NCBI RefSeq assembly: GCF_002797935.1
Contig: NZ_PGER01000001.1
Location: 3,286,001 to 3,350,000, forward strand
DNA from: Flavobacterium sp. 1
Lineage (GTDB): Bacteria > Bacteroidota > Bacteroidia > Flavobacteriales > Flavobacteriaceae
Length of the DNA: 64,000 bases
Reading direction: 5' to 3'
Position 1 is the stretch's first letter, and every line of letters starts with the position of its first letter. Below, in pieces: positions 8,483 through 17,421 of the stretch. Below the pieces are notes generated by a model. That model saw only the letters and a list, made by a program, of their open reading frames with translations, did not search any database and was not told the origin of the DNA. A program made the translations under genes and the position numbers.

Positions 8483-9379
8483 TTATGCAAAAAGATTGGA
8501 TAATCTGAATAAGAAGAAATCTATATTTCTCACTCCTCTAAACTGACTTCTAAAAGCTTTTATTTTTGCATTGAAAGATTCGGCAGAAGCATTTGTGCTT
8601 CTATTGTCAAAATAGTTTAAAATTGACTGGTAGTTAAAAGTTATAGTATTGAGCAGAATATTAAAGTTTTTAAAGCCTGATTCCTCTACATTTCTATACC
8701 AATGCGCCAGTTTGGTCATGGCAATGTGTTTGTCATTGTTGTTATTGTAAATCCCTCGAAGTTGTTGATTTAGATTATATGCTGTCTTTATATCGGGGTA
8801 TAATTCAAATAACATTTGAGCCCTTTCTTTTTGATTTTCAGTCCATTTTTCGCGAGATTTATAGAGTAGATACCTGCTTCTGGCCAAAAGTTGTTTTAGA
8901 GAATCTCCATTAGGCAAGAGCTCTGGGATATATGTTTTATTCTCTCTTTTTGCCTGCAATATCAATTGATTCTCAAAATCCATAGCTTCCCATCGATGCT
9001 TGATTCTAATCTCTTGTAAAGCTTCCAATGCTAATTTTTGAACATGAAACCTATCGGTCACTTGTATTGCTTTTGGAAAGCATCTCTTAGAGATTAGTTT
9101 CATGGAATTAGCCATGTCAAGTGTTATCTCTTTGACACAGCTCCTCTTCTTATAATCAATCTTACTGATGTGTTCTATAACCTGATCAGCCTTGGTTCCA
9201 GCAACAATAGCAACTAATGAACCTTTTTTGCCTTTGAATTTCTTGTTGGTTACAATAGTATAAAGTTCACCCTGAGATAAAGCTACTTCGTCAATTGATA
9301 AATGAGTACCTATATTTTCAGGATAAACAATCCATTGATGTGCATGTTCTCGTGGATCCCAAGTATTAAAGGAACTCAA
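8483..9379 (-). CDS. ISL3/ISAon1-type transposase, catalytic part
   Basis: DDE transposase core. Candidate catalytic residues are Asp in LSIDEVALS, Asp in ITLDMANSM and Glu in NASAESFNAK, in the order and context of the DDE_Tnp_ISL3 domain. The only conventional start is TTG at 9379, but the frame stays open upstream to 9475 and this upstream part encodes a helix-turn-helix-like segment (TDCHTIGGFFGVNGKK), so the functional protein probably begins earlier by frameshifting from the short ORF at 9459-9806. The stop codon lies 23 bases from the IS end. Confidence 0.85.
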   Translation of the reverse strand: MSSFNTWDPREHAHQWIVYPENIGTHLSIDEVALSQGELYTIVTNKKFKGKKGSLVAIVAGTKADQVIEHISKIDYKKRSCVKEITLDMANSMKLISKRCFPKAIQVTDRFHVQKLALEALQEIRIKHRWEAMDFENQLILQAKRENKTYIPELLPNGDSLKQLLARSRYLLYKSREKWTENQKERAQMLFELYPDIKTAYNLNQQLRGIYNNNNDKHIAMTKLAHWYRNVEESGFKNFNILLNTITFNYQSILNYFDNRSTNASAESFNAKIKAFRSQFRGVRNIDFFLFRLSNLFA

Positions 9380-9458
9380 GTGCTTTTTGTATTGTCTTTG
9401 GAGCTTCTTTCCGTTTACTCCGAAAAAACCTCCAATGGTATGACAATCGGTAGCGCTG

Positions 9459-9806
9459 TTATCTATTAATTTCTTTTAAAAAAGCCGCAAACTCTTGAGT
9501 CATGCGGGTTCCTTTGGCAACTAAATTCCAATCTCTTTTAATAATTTCTCCTGTGGTTTTATTAGTCCAGCGACGTCTTTTGATATGCAAATACACAAAC
9601 TTACCTCTTAGAGGAAAATCCTGAATAGTGATCTCATCCAAAAAGCCCTTTGATACCAGTTCAAATGTATTAAACTCTTGTGGAGGCTTAATTTTTTCCT
9701 CAAAATACAAGTGTAATATTTCTTCTGTATTAGTAGTAGAAACCACTTCAAAGTGGTCTACTAAAAAATCAGGCAGCATCAATTTTAAAAGGTCAATAGG
9801 AGTCAT
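9459..9806 (-). CDS. ISL3/ISAon1-type transposase, N-terminal part
   Basis: A 115-residue protein (MTPIDLLKLMLPDFLVDHFE ... KFVYLHIKRRRWTNKTTG) of the kind annotated as transposase N-terminal region, corresponding to the zinc-finger/DNA-binding N terminus of ISL3 transposases although the usual cysteines are not seen. Its stop codon at 9459-9461 lies inside a 17-base overlap with the downstream frame, which is +1 relative to it. It is probably made alone and as the leading part of a fused transposase. Confidence 0.82.
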   Translation of the reverse strand: MTPIDLLKLMLPDFLVDHFEVVSTTNTEEILHLYFEEKIKPPQEFNTFELVSKGFLDEITIQDFPLRGKFVYLHIKRRRWTNKTTGEIIKRDWNLVAKGTRMTQEFAAFLKEINR

Positions 9807-9875
9807 CTCAAATTATAAGATTACAAAGCTCTTATTTTATTGTAACATTTCCTCCCAAGGTTTTGTTCTTGATCC

Positions 9876-9883
9876 CTTAATTT
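9876..9883. repeat. Target-site duplication, right copy
   Basis: CTTAATTT, identical to 8452-8459; it also forms the start of the right arm of the interrupted palindrome (9876-9893). Confidence 0.75.
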
Positions 9884-9893
9884 CTTAATGGTT
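9876..9893. repeat. Right arm of the IS-interrupted palindrome
   Basis: CTTAATTTCTTAATGGTT, the perfect inverted complement of 8403-8420. It is followed by the terminator of the tRNA-Gly gene. Confidence 0.75.
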
Positions 9894-9913
9894 CAAAAAA
9901 ATAATTTTTTGAG

Positions 9914-9944
9914 CAAAAAAAACCTCAAATAAAATTTGAGGTTT

Positions 9945-9945
<1 letters not shown>
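9914..9945 (-). terminator. Terminator of tRNA-Gly
   Basis: Hairpin AAAACCTCAAAT / ATTTGAGGTTTT followed on the minus strand by a T-run, starting directly at the 3' end of the tRNA. Confidence 0.82.
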
Positions 9946-10020
<75 letters not shown>

Positions 10021-10064
10021 ATTAATCATTAAAAATTACCCTTAAATCAAAAAATTGATTCTAG

Positions 10065-10137
<73 letters not shown>

Positions 10138-10271
10138 ATTATTGAGGTGCAAAGATAAATAATAAAAACAGTTATTTGCAAATTTTTTTTAAAAAATAAA
10201 CAGACATTTTTCAATAATACCTACAACCATTTTAAAACTAAAATGTTATGATTTTATTTTATTCAATAATC

Positions 10272-10445
10272 ATGAAAAACATCAAATCAATAGCCTCTTT
10301 GCAAGTCTAATCTCTACGGCAAGGAGCCTTCAAAAAAGGAAATCCATTCAAAACATGTAAATTTGAAGAAAATAATTCATCCGAAGCAAATCATTTTGAA
10401 TGGCTTTCAGAAGATATTTTAACAAGAATTGTATCAGTATTTTAA
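10272..10445 (+). pseudogene. Possible small gene remnant with in-frame stop
   Basis: In the 366-base gap between the tRNAs and the L,D-transpeptidase, a frame of 58 codons starts at ATG 10272 (MKNIKSIASLQV), meets TAA at codon 13, and continues in the same frame with protein-like composition (GNPFKTCKFEENN ... FEWLSEDILTRIVSVF) to TAA at 10443. I do not recognise the family. It may be a decayed small gene or chance. Confidence 0.3.
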
Positions 10446-10530
10446 ATTAATAATAGCATCTTTGCAGTTGCTATTAAATACAAGAAATGGCTAACATTAC
10501 TTAATGTTTAAAAAAAACAAATTAAGAGAA

Positions 10531-12111
10531 ATGAATAAATACTGCTTATTTATTGTCTTACTAGCGCTTCTAAGCTGTGGCAAAAAAGATTCCATCATCA
10601 ATTTGGACACTTTCAAAATATCTGATTCGAATGATAAAGAAGGAGAAATCATTGAATTTGACAGTATATTAATTAGTCCGTTTAAAAGCAGATCACTTGC
10701 TGATTTTTATAGTTCCAAAAACAATCAAACCGTTTGGCAGTCTGAAAAAAATAGAAAAACAATCCTTGAAACAATTAAAAATTGCGAATCAGAAGGATTG
10801 AATCCATCAGACTATACTATTTCTAAATTACTGGGATTAGAAAAAAAATTTACAGAACTTGATGAAGATGAGCAAGTAAATTATGATTTATTGCTCACTT
10901 ATAATTTTCAAAAATACCTGACTCACCTGCATAACGGAAAACTAAACCCCAAAAAGCTATATCCTAACTGGGATTTACATATCGAAGAATTAGATACCAA
11001 AGCCATTTTAAATAACGCCTTAGAAAAAGACTCTTTGGCTGGTGAAATAAAAAAATGCCAGCCCAGAGCATTGACGTATGGAAAATTAATAAAAGCATTA
11101 TCCCTAATAAATGAATTTCCCGAAGACAAGACTGAACCTGTTGTTTCAGATGAAAAAATAGAACCCGACGCCACCAATCCGGCCGTAATTAATATTAAGA
11201 AAAAACTATTGTATTGGAAAGATTTAGAAAGCAATGACAGCATCACCTCACATTATGATACTGAAACTGTCGAAGCTGTAAAAAAATTCCAAACCCGTCA
11301 CGGATTAATTTCTGACGGTATTATTGGCAAAAGCACAGTAACTGCATTGAATTTTACCAAAGAAGAAAGGAAACATCAAATCATAGCCAATCTGGAACGC
11401 TGGAGATGGTATGCCAAATCATTTGCTCAAAATTATGTCCTAATCAACATTCCCAATTACAGTTTAAATGTGATAGAAGATCAAAACATTACAATGAGCA
11501 AACGTATTGTTGTGGGAAAAAGCAAAAGAAAAACTCCTGTATTAACTTCTATATTGCAAACTGTAGTTTTTAACCCTACTTGGACGGTACCTCCAACCAT
11601 TTTAAAAGAAGACCTCATTCCTGAAATGATGCAAAACAGAAACGCTTTAAAAAATAAAGGAATTGGAATATACGATTCCAAAAATAATGAAGTTGATCCA
11701 GCAAAATGGGATCCCAACAGACCAAGAGGATATCGTTATGTACAAAAGCCAGGCTATTACAATGCTCTTGGGGTTGTCAAAATTAATTTTCCAAACAAAT
11801 ACAGCGTTTACCTGCATGATACTAATCACCGCAATTTATTTGAACGTAACAACCGCTCCCTAAGTTCAGGCTGTGTGCGTATTGAAAATCCTTTGGAATT
11901 TGCCCAGCTCCTGCTAGACAATCCGAAAAAGTATTCTATGGAAAAAATTGACTCTATTGTCGCTACAAAAACAACGCTTTTTCTGGGCATAAAAAAACGC
12001 TATGCCATATACCAATGGTACTGGACAGCGTGGAGTGAGGATAACGAATTGATTTTTAGAACAGACATTTACAATTTAGACGCCGATCTCTATACTCAAT
12101 TACGAAAATAA
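10531..12111 (+). CDS. L,D-transpeptidase, YcbB-like lipoprotein
   Basis: Peptidoglycan-crosslinking enzyme that forms 3-3 links or attaches other groups in the periplasm. The start is taken at ATG 10531 (526 residues) because it gives a compact lipoprotein signal MNKYCLFIVLLALLSCG with the lipobox LLSC; an in-frame ATG lies at 10504. Residues about 40-200 match the scaffold domain of the YcbB group, a peptidoglycan-binding segment (DTETVEAVKKFQTRHGL) is at about 245-270, and the YkuD catalytic domain at about 300-480 contains YLHDT and SSGCVRIE with the catalytic Cys. The gene converges on another L,D-transpeptidase gene and overlaps it by 12 bases. Confidence 0.9.
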   Translation: MNKYCLFIVLLALLSCGKKDSIINLDTFKISDSNDKEGEIIEFDSILISPFKSRSLADFYSSKNNQTVWQSEKNRKTILETIKNCESEGLNPSDYTISKLLGLEKKFTELDEDEQVNYDLLLTYNFQKYLTHLHNGKLNPKKLYPNWDLHIEELDTKAILNNALEKDSLAGEIKKCQPRALTYGKLIKALSLINEFPEDKTEPVVSDEKIEPDATNPAVINIKKKLLYWKDLESNDSITSHYDTETVEAVKKFQTRHGLISDGIIGKSTVTALNFTKEERKHQIIANLERWRWYAKSFAQNYVLINIPNYSLNVIEDQNITMSKRIVVGKSKRKTPVLTSILQTVVFNPTWTVPPTILKEDLIPEMMQNRNALKNKGIGIYDSKNNEVDPAKWDPNRPRGYRYVQKPGYYNALGVVKINFPNKYSVYLHDTNHRNLFERNNRSLSSGCVRIENPLEFAQLLLDNPKKYSMEKIDSIVATKTTLFLGIKKRYAIYQWYWTAWSEDNELIFRTDIYNLDADLYTQLRK

Positions 12112-12846
12112 ATTATTTTCTTTTGATTTAATAATTGAAGGATGATAAATATACAAACACGACTGCCCTTTAATCATTGTAATAATTTCTGATACACATT
12201 CGACAGGAACAGCAGGACATCCTTGACTTCTGCCTAATCGTTTATGATTCTTTATAAAAGATTCCGAAACATAATCGGCGCCATGAAGAACAACTGCTCT
12301 GTTTCGTGCATTATCGTTTAAGCCTTTTTCCAAACCGTCTAATTTTAGAGAAACACCATGTTTCCCTTTATAAACTTCTCCTGTAACATAAAACCCTAAA
12401 CTGCTTTTGAAAGATTCCGGCGTATTTGAAAAATCATTAGCAAATTCCTCTCCGGTATTTCTTCCGTGAGCCACTAATGTTTGAAACAACACCAAATTAC
12501 TTGACAAATCAATAATCCAAAGGCGCTTTACATTAGATGACAAACTAAAATCAACAAGAGTTAATATGTTGCTTTTTACTATTCCTTTTTCCTGTAGTGA
12601 ATAAAATCCTTTCAAGGCTTCACTAAAACAGTCTTGCTTTGGCAATTCAAATTGATTTGCCTGCAAAGCATTATAAACACTTTCAATTTTGGAATCTATA
12701 TTAGATTTCAAAACGGAAGCAATTTTCTTTTTTGGAATACTTTTATGTGTATTTATTACGTTTCTTGAAAATGCAAATAAACTAAAAACTAAAAACAACG
12801 CGAAAACCGACTTATAAACTGCTGTATATCTATTCATTATAATCAA
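12100..12846 (-). CDS. Murein L,D-transpeptidase catalytic domain protein (YkuD_2 type)
   Basis: A 248-residue protein of the YkuD_2-type family. A signal peptide or membrane anchor is seen at the N terminus (YKSVFALFLVFSLFAFS). The catalytic block reads VVLHGADYV ... LGRSQGCPAVP, with the H-G pair and the S-x-G-C-P motif replacing the usual SHGC of classical YkuD. The central LWIIDLSSNLVLFQTLVAHG strand is also typical. Its final four codons overlap the 3' end of the converging YcbB-like gene. Paired with that gene it suggests local remodelling of peptidoglycan, but the acceptor is unknown. Confidence 0.88.
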   Translation of the reverse strand: MIIMNRYTAVYKSVFALFLVFSLFAFSRNVINTHKSIPKKKIASVLKSNIDSKIESVYNALQANQFELPKQDCFSEALKGFYSLQEKGIVKSNILTLVDFSLSSNVKRLWIIDLSSNLVLFQTLVAHGRNTGEEFANDFSNTPESFKSSLGFYVTGEVYKGKHGVSLKLDGLEKGLNDNARNRAVVLHGADYVSESFIKNHKRLGRSQGCPAVPVECVSEIITMIKGQSCLYIYHPSIIKSKENNLFS

Positions 12847-12982
12847 TTAGGGATTTCAAAAATACAAACAATAATCATTTATCAAAATATAAATTGCATT
12901 TTATCGATAAAATTAACGTTTTGTCGTCTATTTAAAGCAAAAAAAAATTACTCGTAAAATGATATTTTATAATAAACTTCCT

Positions 12983-12990
12983 TACTTTTG
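12983..12990 (+). promoter_or_regulatory. -7 box of the CBM9/DUF5916 gene
   Basis: TACTTTTG matches the Bacteroidetes -7 consensus TAnnTTTG, 19 bases before the start codon at 13010; no convincing -33 TTTG was found. Confidence 0.5.
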
Positions 12991-13009
12991 ACGTAAACCA
13001 CTGTTTTTT

Positions 13010-15403
13010 ATGACATTAACCCGCAATTTTATTGTATTTTTAACAATTTCAAGCATTGTCCATATCTATGGTCAAAGGAAAATTATTCATACGAATTCTA
13101 TTACTTCAAAAATTTCAATTGATGGAAAATTAAATGAAGAAGCTTGGATGTCAGCAGAAACAGAATCCAATTTTGTCATGTATCAGCCTGATAATGGCAA
13201 GCCAATAAATGAAAATAAAAAAACTGAAGTCAAAGTGTTATATGACAATGATGCTGTTTATATTGCAGCCGTATTATACGACGAAAACCCTTCTAAAATA
13301 AAAAAGGAAATTACCAATCGGGACAGTTTTGGCGTAACAGATTATTTTTCGGTTTTTATCAATGGATTTAATGACGGGCAGCAGGACTTCAGATTTTATG
13401 TAACCGCAGCCGGAGTACAGATAGACTGCATTGCAACCGAAGATTACAAAGATTTTTCATGGGACGCTATTTGGGACAGCAAAACAGCTATTACCGATAA
13501 AGGCTGGATAGTGGAAATGAAAATTCCGTATGCCGCAATACGTTTCCCTAATGCATCAAAACAAACATGGGGAATTAATTTCCTAAGAAACATACAAAGA
13601 GATGTACAGGTATATTCCTGGAATCGGATTGACACTAAAATTGGAGCGGAACTTACCCAAAACGGCATATTAGAAGGCATTGAAAACATTAAAACACCTA
13701 CCCGATTATTCTTCATCCCTTACGGTTCATTTTACTATCAAAAAGATGACTTCCAATCAGATAACACCTTTAAAGGCGGTTTAGATATTAAATATGGAAT
13801 CAGTGACGCTTTTACGCTGGATGCGATTTTAGTTCCTGATTTTGGCCAGACCAAATTTGACAATGCAATTTTGAACCTAGAGCCATTCGAACAGAAACTA
13901 GATGAAAACAGGCCTTTCTTTACCGAAGGAACCGAACTGTTTTCTAAAGGAAACTTATTCTATTCCCGAAGAATTGGAGGTTTTCCAAGTGCTGAACCTA
14001 TTCTGGAAAAAAATGAAGTAATTACAGATTATCCAAGCACTGTAGATTTACTCAACGCGATTAAAGTCTCAGGGCGTACCAAGAATGGGTTAGGAATAGG
14101 TTTCTTGAATGCCATCACAGAAAAAACATACGCCACAATAAAAGACACAATAACTTCTGCTGCAAGAAAAGAAACCATTGAACCGCTTACAAATTATAAC
14201 ATAATTGTATTAGACCAGCGCTTTAACCAAAATTCCTCCATAACCTTTATCAATACAAACACAATCCGAAACGGCGGATTTAGAGATGCAAACGTTTCGG
14301 GCCTTTTATTTGATTTAAATACAAAGAAAAACAGCTACAGCTTAAATGGAGATTTTAAATACAGCAGCATAAACACCTACGAAGATTATAACGGCTATAA
14401 AACAGCATTGAATTTTGAAAAAACAAGCGGAAAAATTCGTTACGAAATTTCAGGAAAATATATTTCAGAAAATTATGATATAAATGATCTTGGATTAATT
14501 TTTTACACCAACTATCACGCCGCTTATGGCAATATAAGTTATAGGATTCTTAACCCAACTACTGTTTTTAATTCATTTAAAATAACACAGGAAGCCAATT
14601 TAGAAATTCAAAATACAACAGGAAAATTTCAAGAAGATTATCTGAAAACTACTGTCGGAGCCTCTTCATTAAACAACACATATTATGAATTTTCTGCTCT
14701 TTATACACCACAGGAAACGTATGATTTTTATGAACCCCGCGTTTATGGCCGCTATGTTCGTGTTCCTAAAAGATTATCCTCTTATTTTGGATTTGAATGG
14801 AACAGAAACCATGCATTTACAATTGATGCAACCACCTCTTTTGTAAAATATGACGAAAAAAACAGACAGACTTATGGCATCTATATCAATCCAAAATACC
14901 GGTTTAGTAATCAATTTTCTTTAGAATACGCTTTAGAATACACTAACAAAAAAAATGACAGAGGCCGAGTTGGATATGACAATAACGGTATTGTCTTTGC
15001 GGAAAGAAACAGAGAAATTCTTTCCAATATACTCACAGGAAAATTTGCGATCACCAACACAATGGCTTTAAATCTTGATGCCCGATATTATTGGTCCTAT
15101 GCCGATAACCATGAATTCTTCACTCTACAAGACGATGGAAGCCTAACTCCTAATTCAAGTTACAATCTAAACAAAAACAGAAATTTTAATTCTTGGAATT
15201 TAGATCTTTCTTACTCATGGTGGTTTGCTCCCGGAAGCGAAATTATTCTCCTGTACCGAAATTACGCCTTAGAAGAAACCAATCAGGTTGAAAAAGACAT
15301 TTCTAGCAATCTTTCACACATTTTCAATAGCAATCAAACAAATATCTTTTCAGTCAGCATTCGCTATTACATTGACTACAATGTGGTAAAAAACAAATTT
15401 TAA
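13010..15403 (+). CDS. CBM9-like / DUF5916 outer-membrane protein
   Basis: A 797-residue exported protein (signal MTLTRNFIVFLTISSIVHIYG). Residues about 25-220 form a family 9 carbohydrate-binding-like beta-sandwich (ISIDGKLNEEAWMSAE ... VYIAAVLYDENPSK), followed by the DUF5916 region with alternating hydrophobic strands and many aromatic residues, expected to form an outer-membrane beta-barrel ending in an aromatic-rich strand (IFSVSIRYYIDY). DUF5916 proteins are common in Bacteroidetes; their ligand is unknown. Some homologues are annotated as hydrolases on weak grounds. It is monocistronic. Confidence 0.82.
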   Translation: MTLTRNFIVFLTISSIVHIYGQRKIIHTNSITSKISIDGKLNEEAWMSAETESNFVMYQPDNGKPINENKKTEVKVLYDNDAVYIAAVLYDENPSKIKKEITNRDSFGVTDYFSVFINGFNDGQQDFRFYVTAAGVQIDCIATEDYKDFSWDAIWDSKTAITDKGWIVEMKIPYAAIRFPNASKQTWGINFLRNIQRDVQVYSWNRIDTKIGAELTQNGILEGIENIKTPTRLFFIPYGSFYYQKDDFQSDNTFKGGLDIKYGISDAFTLDAILVPDFGQTKFDNAILNLEPFEQKLDENRPFFTEGTELFSKGNLFYSRRIGGFPSAEPILEKNEVITDYPSTVDLLNAIKVSGRTKNGLGIGFLNAITEKTYATIKDTITSAARKETIEPLTNYNIIVLDQRFNQNSSITFINTNTIRNGGFRDANVSGLLFDLNTKKNSYSLNGDFKYSSINTYEDYNGYKTALNFEKTSGKIRYEISGKYISENYDINDLGLIFYTNYHAAYGNISYRILNPTTVFNSFKITQEANLEIQNTTGKFQEDYLKTTVGASSLNNTYYEFSALYTPQETYDFYEPRVYGRYVRVPKRLSSYFGFEWNRNHAFTIDATTSFVKYDEKNRQTYGIYINPKYRFSNQFSLEYALEYTNKKNDRGRVGYDNNGIVFAERNREILSNILTGKFAITNTMALNLDARYYWSYADNHEFFTLQDDGSLTPNSSYNLNKNRNFNSWNLDLSYSWWFAPGSEIILLYRNYALEETNQVEKDISSNLSHIFNSNQTNIFSVSIRYYIDYNVVKNKF

Positions 15404-15807
15404 TATTTTATTTGTTATAACTGTAACGTAACTATAATTAGGTACTAAGGGGATGTATTTTGTTTTTTTGCCATTAACAAAGTATTGAATAATAGTCCTG
15501 CTAATAAAACTGATTGAGAGGATTTCCTTTTTTTTATGCTTTTCAGAAAAATAATTATTCGAAAAGATAAAAAAACAAGGGCAATTTGTGCTGCATTTTT
15601 CAATCTTTAAATCATTCAATAGATTTCGGATTTACAAGACAAAATTCTCCTCAAAAATTCCGTTTTTCACTCTGGTTTTTTGCGGGCTTTTTTTGCAGTT
15701 TTTTTAGAAAAAACCGCTTTTTGCAACACAATTTTAAGTATTTGTTGCACTTCTCTTTTTTATGTATAATAGTGGTTTTGACTCACTTCTATTTTTTGCG
15801 AAAGGCT
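15404..15807. other. Intergenic region without recognised gene
   Basis: About 400 AT-rich bases between the DUF5916 gene and gpmI. The gpmI reading frame stays open through part of it, but the composition (runs of F, L and C) is not protein-like and family alignment places the gpmI start at 15832. I see no repeat or RNA here apart from the promoter at its end. Confidence 0.6.
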
Positions 15808-15815
15808 TATCTTTG
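15808..15815 (+). promoter_or_regulatory. -7 box of gpmI
   Basis: TATCTTTG, matching TAnnTTTG, 16 bases before the gpmI start codon; supports the start at 15832 rather than the longer open frame. Confidence 0.55.
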
Positions 15816-15831
15816 CAAAAAATTTCACACC

Positions 15832-17349
15832 ATGAATAAAAAAGTAATTTTAATGATTTTAGACGGTTGGGGAAAATCTCCTGACCCGAAAGTTTCTGCA
15901 ATTGATAATGCAAATGTTCCATTTATAAATAGTCTTTATACAAAATACCCTAGCGCACAGCTTCGCACCGATGGATTAAACGTTGGTTTACCAGAAGGGC
16001 AAATGGGAAACAGTGAAGTAGGGCACATGAATCTTGGAGCTGGAAGAATTGTTTACCAAGATTTAGCAAAAATTAATTTGGCCGTAGCCAAAAAAACTCT
16101 TGCAAAAGAACAGGTTTTAATTGATGCATTCACTTACGCTAAAGAAAACAATAAAAAAGTACACTTTTTAGGATTAGTTTCAGACGGAGGTGTTCACTCA
16201 CACACTTCTCACTTGCGCGGATTAATTGACGCTTCTCAAGAATACGGATTGGACAAAGTTTTCATTCACGCATTTACTGACGGACGTGATGTTGATCCAA
16301 AATCTGGAAAAGGATACATTCAGGATTTACAAAATCACATCAAAAATACTCCAGTAAAAATAGCTTCAATTATTGGCCGTTATTACGCAATGGATCGTGA
16401 CAAACGTTGGGAACGTGTTAAACTTGCTTACGATTTAGTAGTAAATGGGACAGGTACTCATTCAACTAATGCTTATGAAACCATAAAAGAAAGCTACAAA
16501 AACCATGTGACAGATGAATTTATCGCACCTACGGTTATGGTGGACGAAAATGACAAGCCTGTTGCAACTATTGAAAAAGATGATGTTGTTATTTTCTTCA
16601 ACTTTAGAACCGATAGAGGACGTGAATTGACCGAAGCTTTATCGCAAAAAGATTTCCACGAGCAAAACATGCACAAATTACAGTTGTATTATGTGACGCT
16701 TACCAACTATGATGAAACTTACGAGAATGTAAAAGTGGTTTACAACAAAGACAACATCACTGAAACACTGGGTGAAGTTTTGGAAAAAGCCAACAAAAAA
16801 CAAATCCGTATTGCTGAAACAGAAAAATATCCTCACGTAACATTCTTCTTTTCTGGCGGACAGGAAACTCCTTTTAAAGGTGAATCAAGAATATTAAGAA
16901 ACTCTCCAAAAGTAGCCACTTATGATTTACAGCCAGAAATGAGTGCCTTTGAATTGAAAGACGCTTTGGTTCCTGAATTAAACAAAGGAGAAGTTGATTT
17001 TGTATGTTTAAATTTTGCTAATGGCGACATGGTAGGACATACAGGAATTATGAGTGCTGCCATACAAGCATGTGAAGCAGTTGATGCCTGTGTAAAAGAA
17101 GTTGTTGAAGCAGCTCTTGCCAATGATTACACAACCATTATTATTGCTGACCACGGTAACTGCGAAACGATGATTAACCCTGATGGTTCACCAAATACCG
17201 CTCACACAACAAATCCAGTGCCAATCATTCTTGTTGACAAAGATTTGAAAACCATCAACAATGGAGTTTTAGGAGACATTGCCCCTACTGTTCTTGCCTT
17301 GATGGGAATCGAACAGCCTGCAGCGATGACTTGTCATTCATTACTATAA
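15832..17349 (+). CDS. gpmI: 2,3-bisphosphoglycerate-independent phosphoglycerate mutase
   Basis: Glycolytic enzyme interconverting 3- and 2-phosphoglycerate, manganese dependent, cytoplasmic. The alkaline-phosphatase-superfamily signature is complete: MILDGWG at the N terminus, the phosphoserine loop GNSEVGHMNLGAGR, DGRDVDP, and the metal-binding NFANGDMVGHTG and ADHGNCE blocks near the C terminus. From ATG 15832 the protein is 505 residues, the usual family length; the open frame extends upstream to 15586 but without protein-like sequence. A strong terminator follows. Single-gene unit. Confidence 0.97.
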   Translation: MNKKVILMILDGWGKSPDPKVSAIDNANVPFINSLYTKYPSAQLRTDGLNVGLPEGQMGNSEVGHMNLGAGRIVYQDLAKINLAVAKKTLAKEQVLIDAFTYAKENNKKVHFLGLVSDGGVHSHTSHLRGLIDASQEYGLDKVFIHAFTDGRDVDPKSGKGYIQDLQNHIKNTPVKIASIIGRYYAMDRDKRWERVKLAYDLVVNGTGTHSTNAYETIKESYKNHVTDEFIAPTVMVDENDKPVATIEKDDVVIFFNFRTDRGRELTEALSQKDFHEQNMHKLQLYYVTLTNYDETYENVKVVYNKDNITETLGEVLEKANKKQIRIAETEKYPHVTFFFSGGQETPFKGESRILRNSPKVATYDLQPEMSAFELKDALVPELNKGEVDFVCLNFANGDMVGHTGIMSAAIQACEAVDACVKEVVEAALANDYTTIIIADHGNCETMINPDGSPNTAHTTNPVPIILVDKDLKTINNGVLGDIAPTVLALMGIEQPAAMTCHSLL

Positions 17350-17383
17350 TAAGAAGCGCCAATTGGCATTTTTCTGATAAACC

Positions 17384-17419
17384 AAAATGGGCGTGAAATT
17401 AATTTTTCACGCCCATTTT
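17384..17419. terminator. Bidirectional terminator between gpmI and CoA-transferase
   Basis: A 15-bp perfect stem (AAAATGGGCGTGAAA / TTTCACGCCCATTTT) with a 6-base loop and T-runs on both strands, between two converging genes. Confidence 0.92.
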
Positions 17420-17421
17420 AT

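Larger units (their letters stand above)
8460..9875 (-). mobile_element. ISL3-type insertion sequence, intact, 1416 bp
   Basis: The element is bounded by imperfect terminal inverted repeats: left GGATCAGGAGCAAAAG from 8460 and right, read inward, GGATCAAGAACAAAAC from 9875. It is flanked by an 8-bp direct repeat CTTAATTT at 8452-8459 and 9876-9883. Ends starting with GG and an 8-bp target duplication are characteristic of the ISL3 family. It encodes a split transposase on the minus strand (short N-terminal ORF plus DDE-type ORF), the arrangement usually annotated as ISAon1-type in Bacteroidetes. The element looks complete and possibly active. It is inserted inside a palindromic repeat. Confidence 0.85.

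Noticed and set aside
15350..15619. 89-codon minus-strand frame in the gap before gpmI
   Set aside because: Partly antisense to the DUF5916 gene, Ile/Lys/Tyr-rich without motif or promoter; I could not support it as a gene.
15586..15831. 82-codon N-terminal extension of gpmI
   Set aside because: No protein-like composition; a -7 box lies inside it and the family N terminus aligns at 15832.
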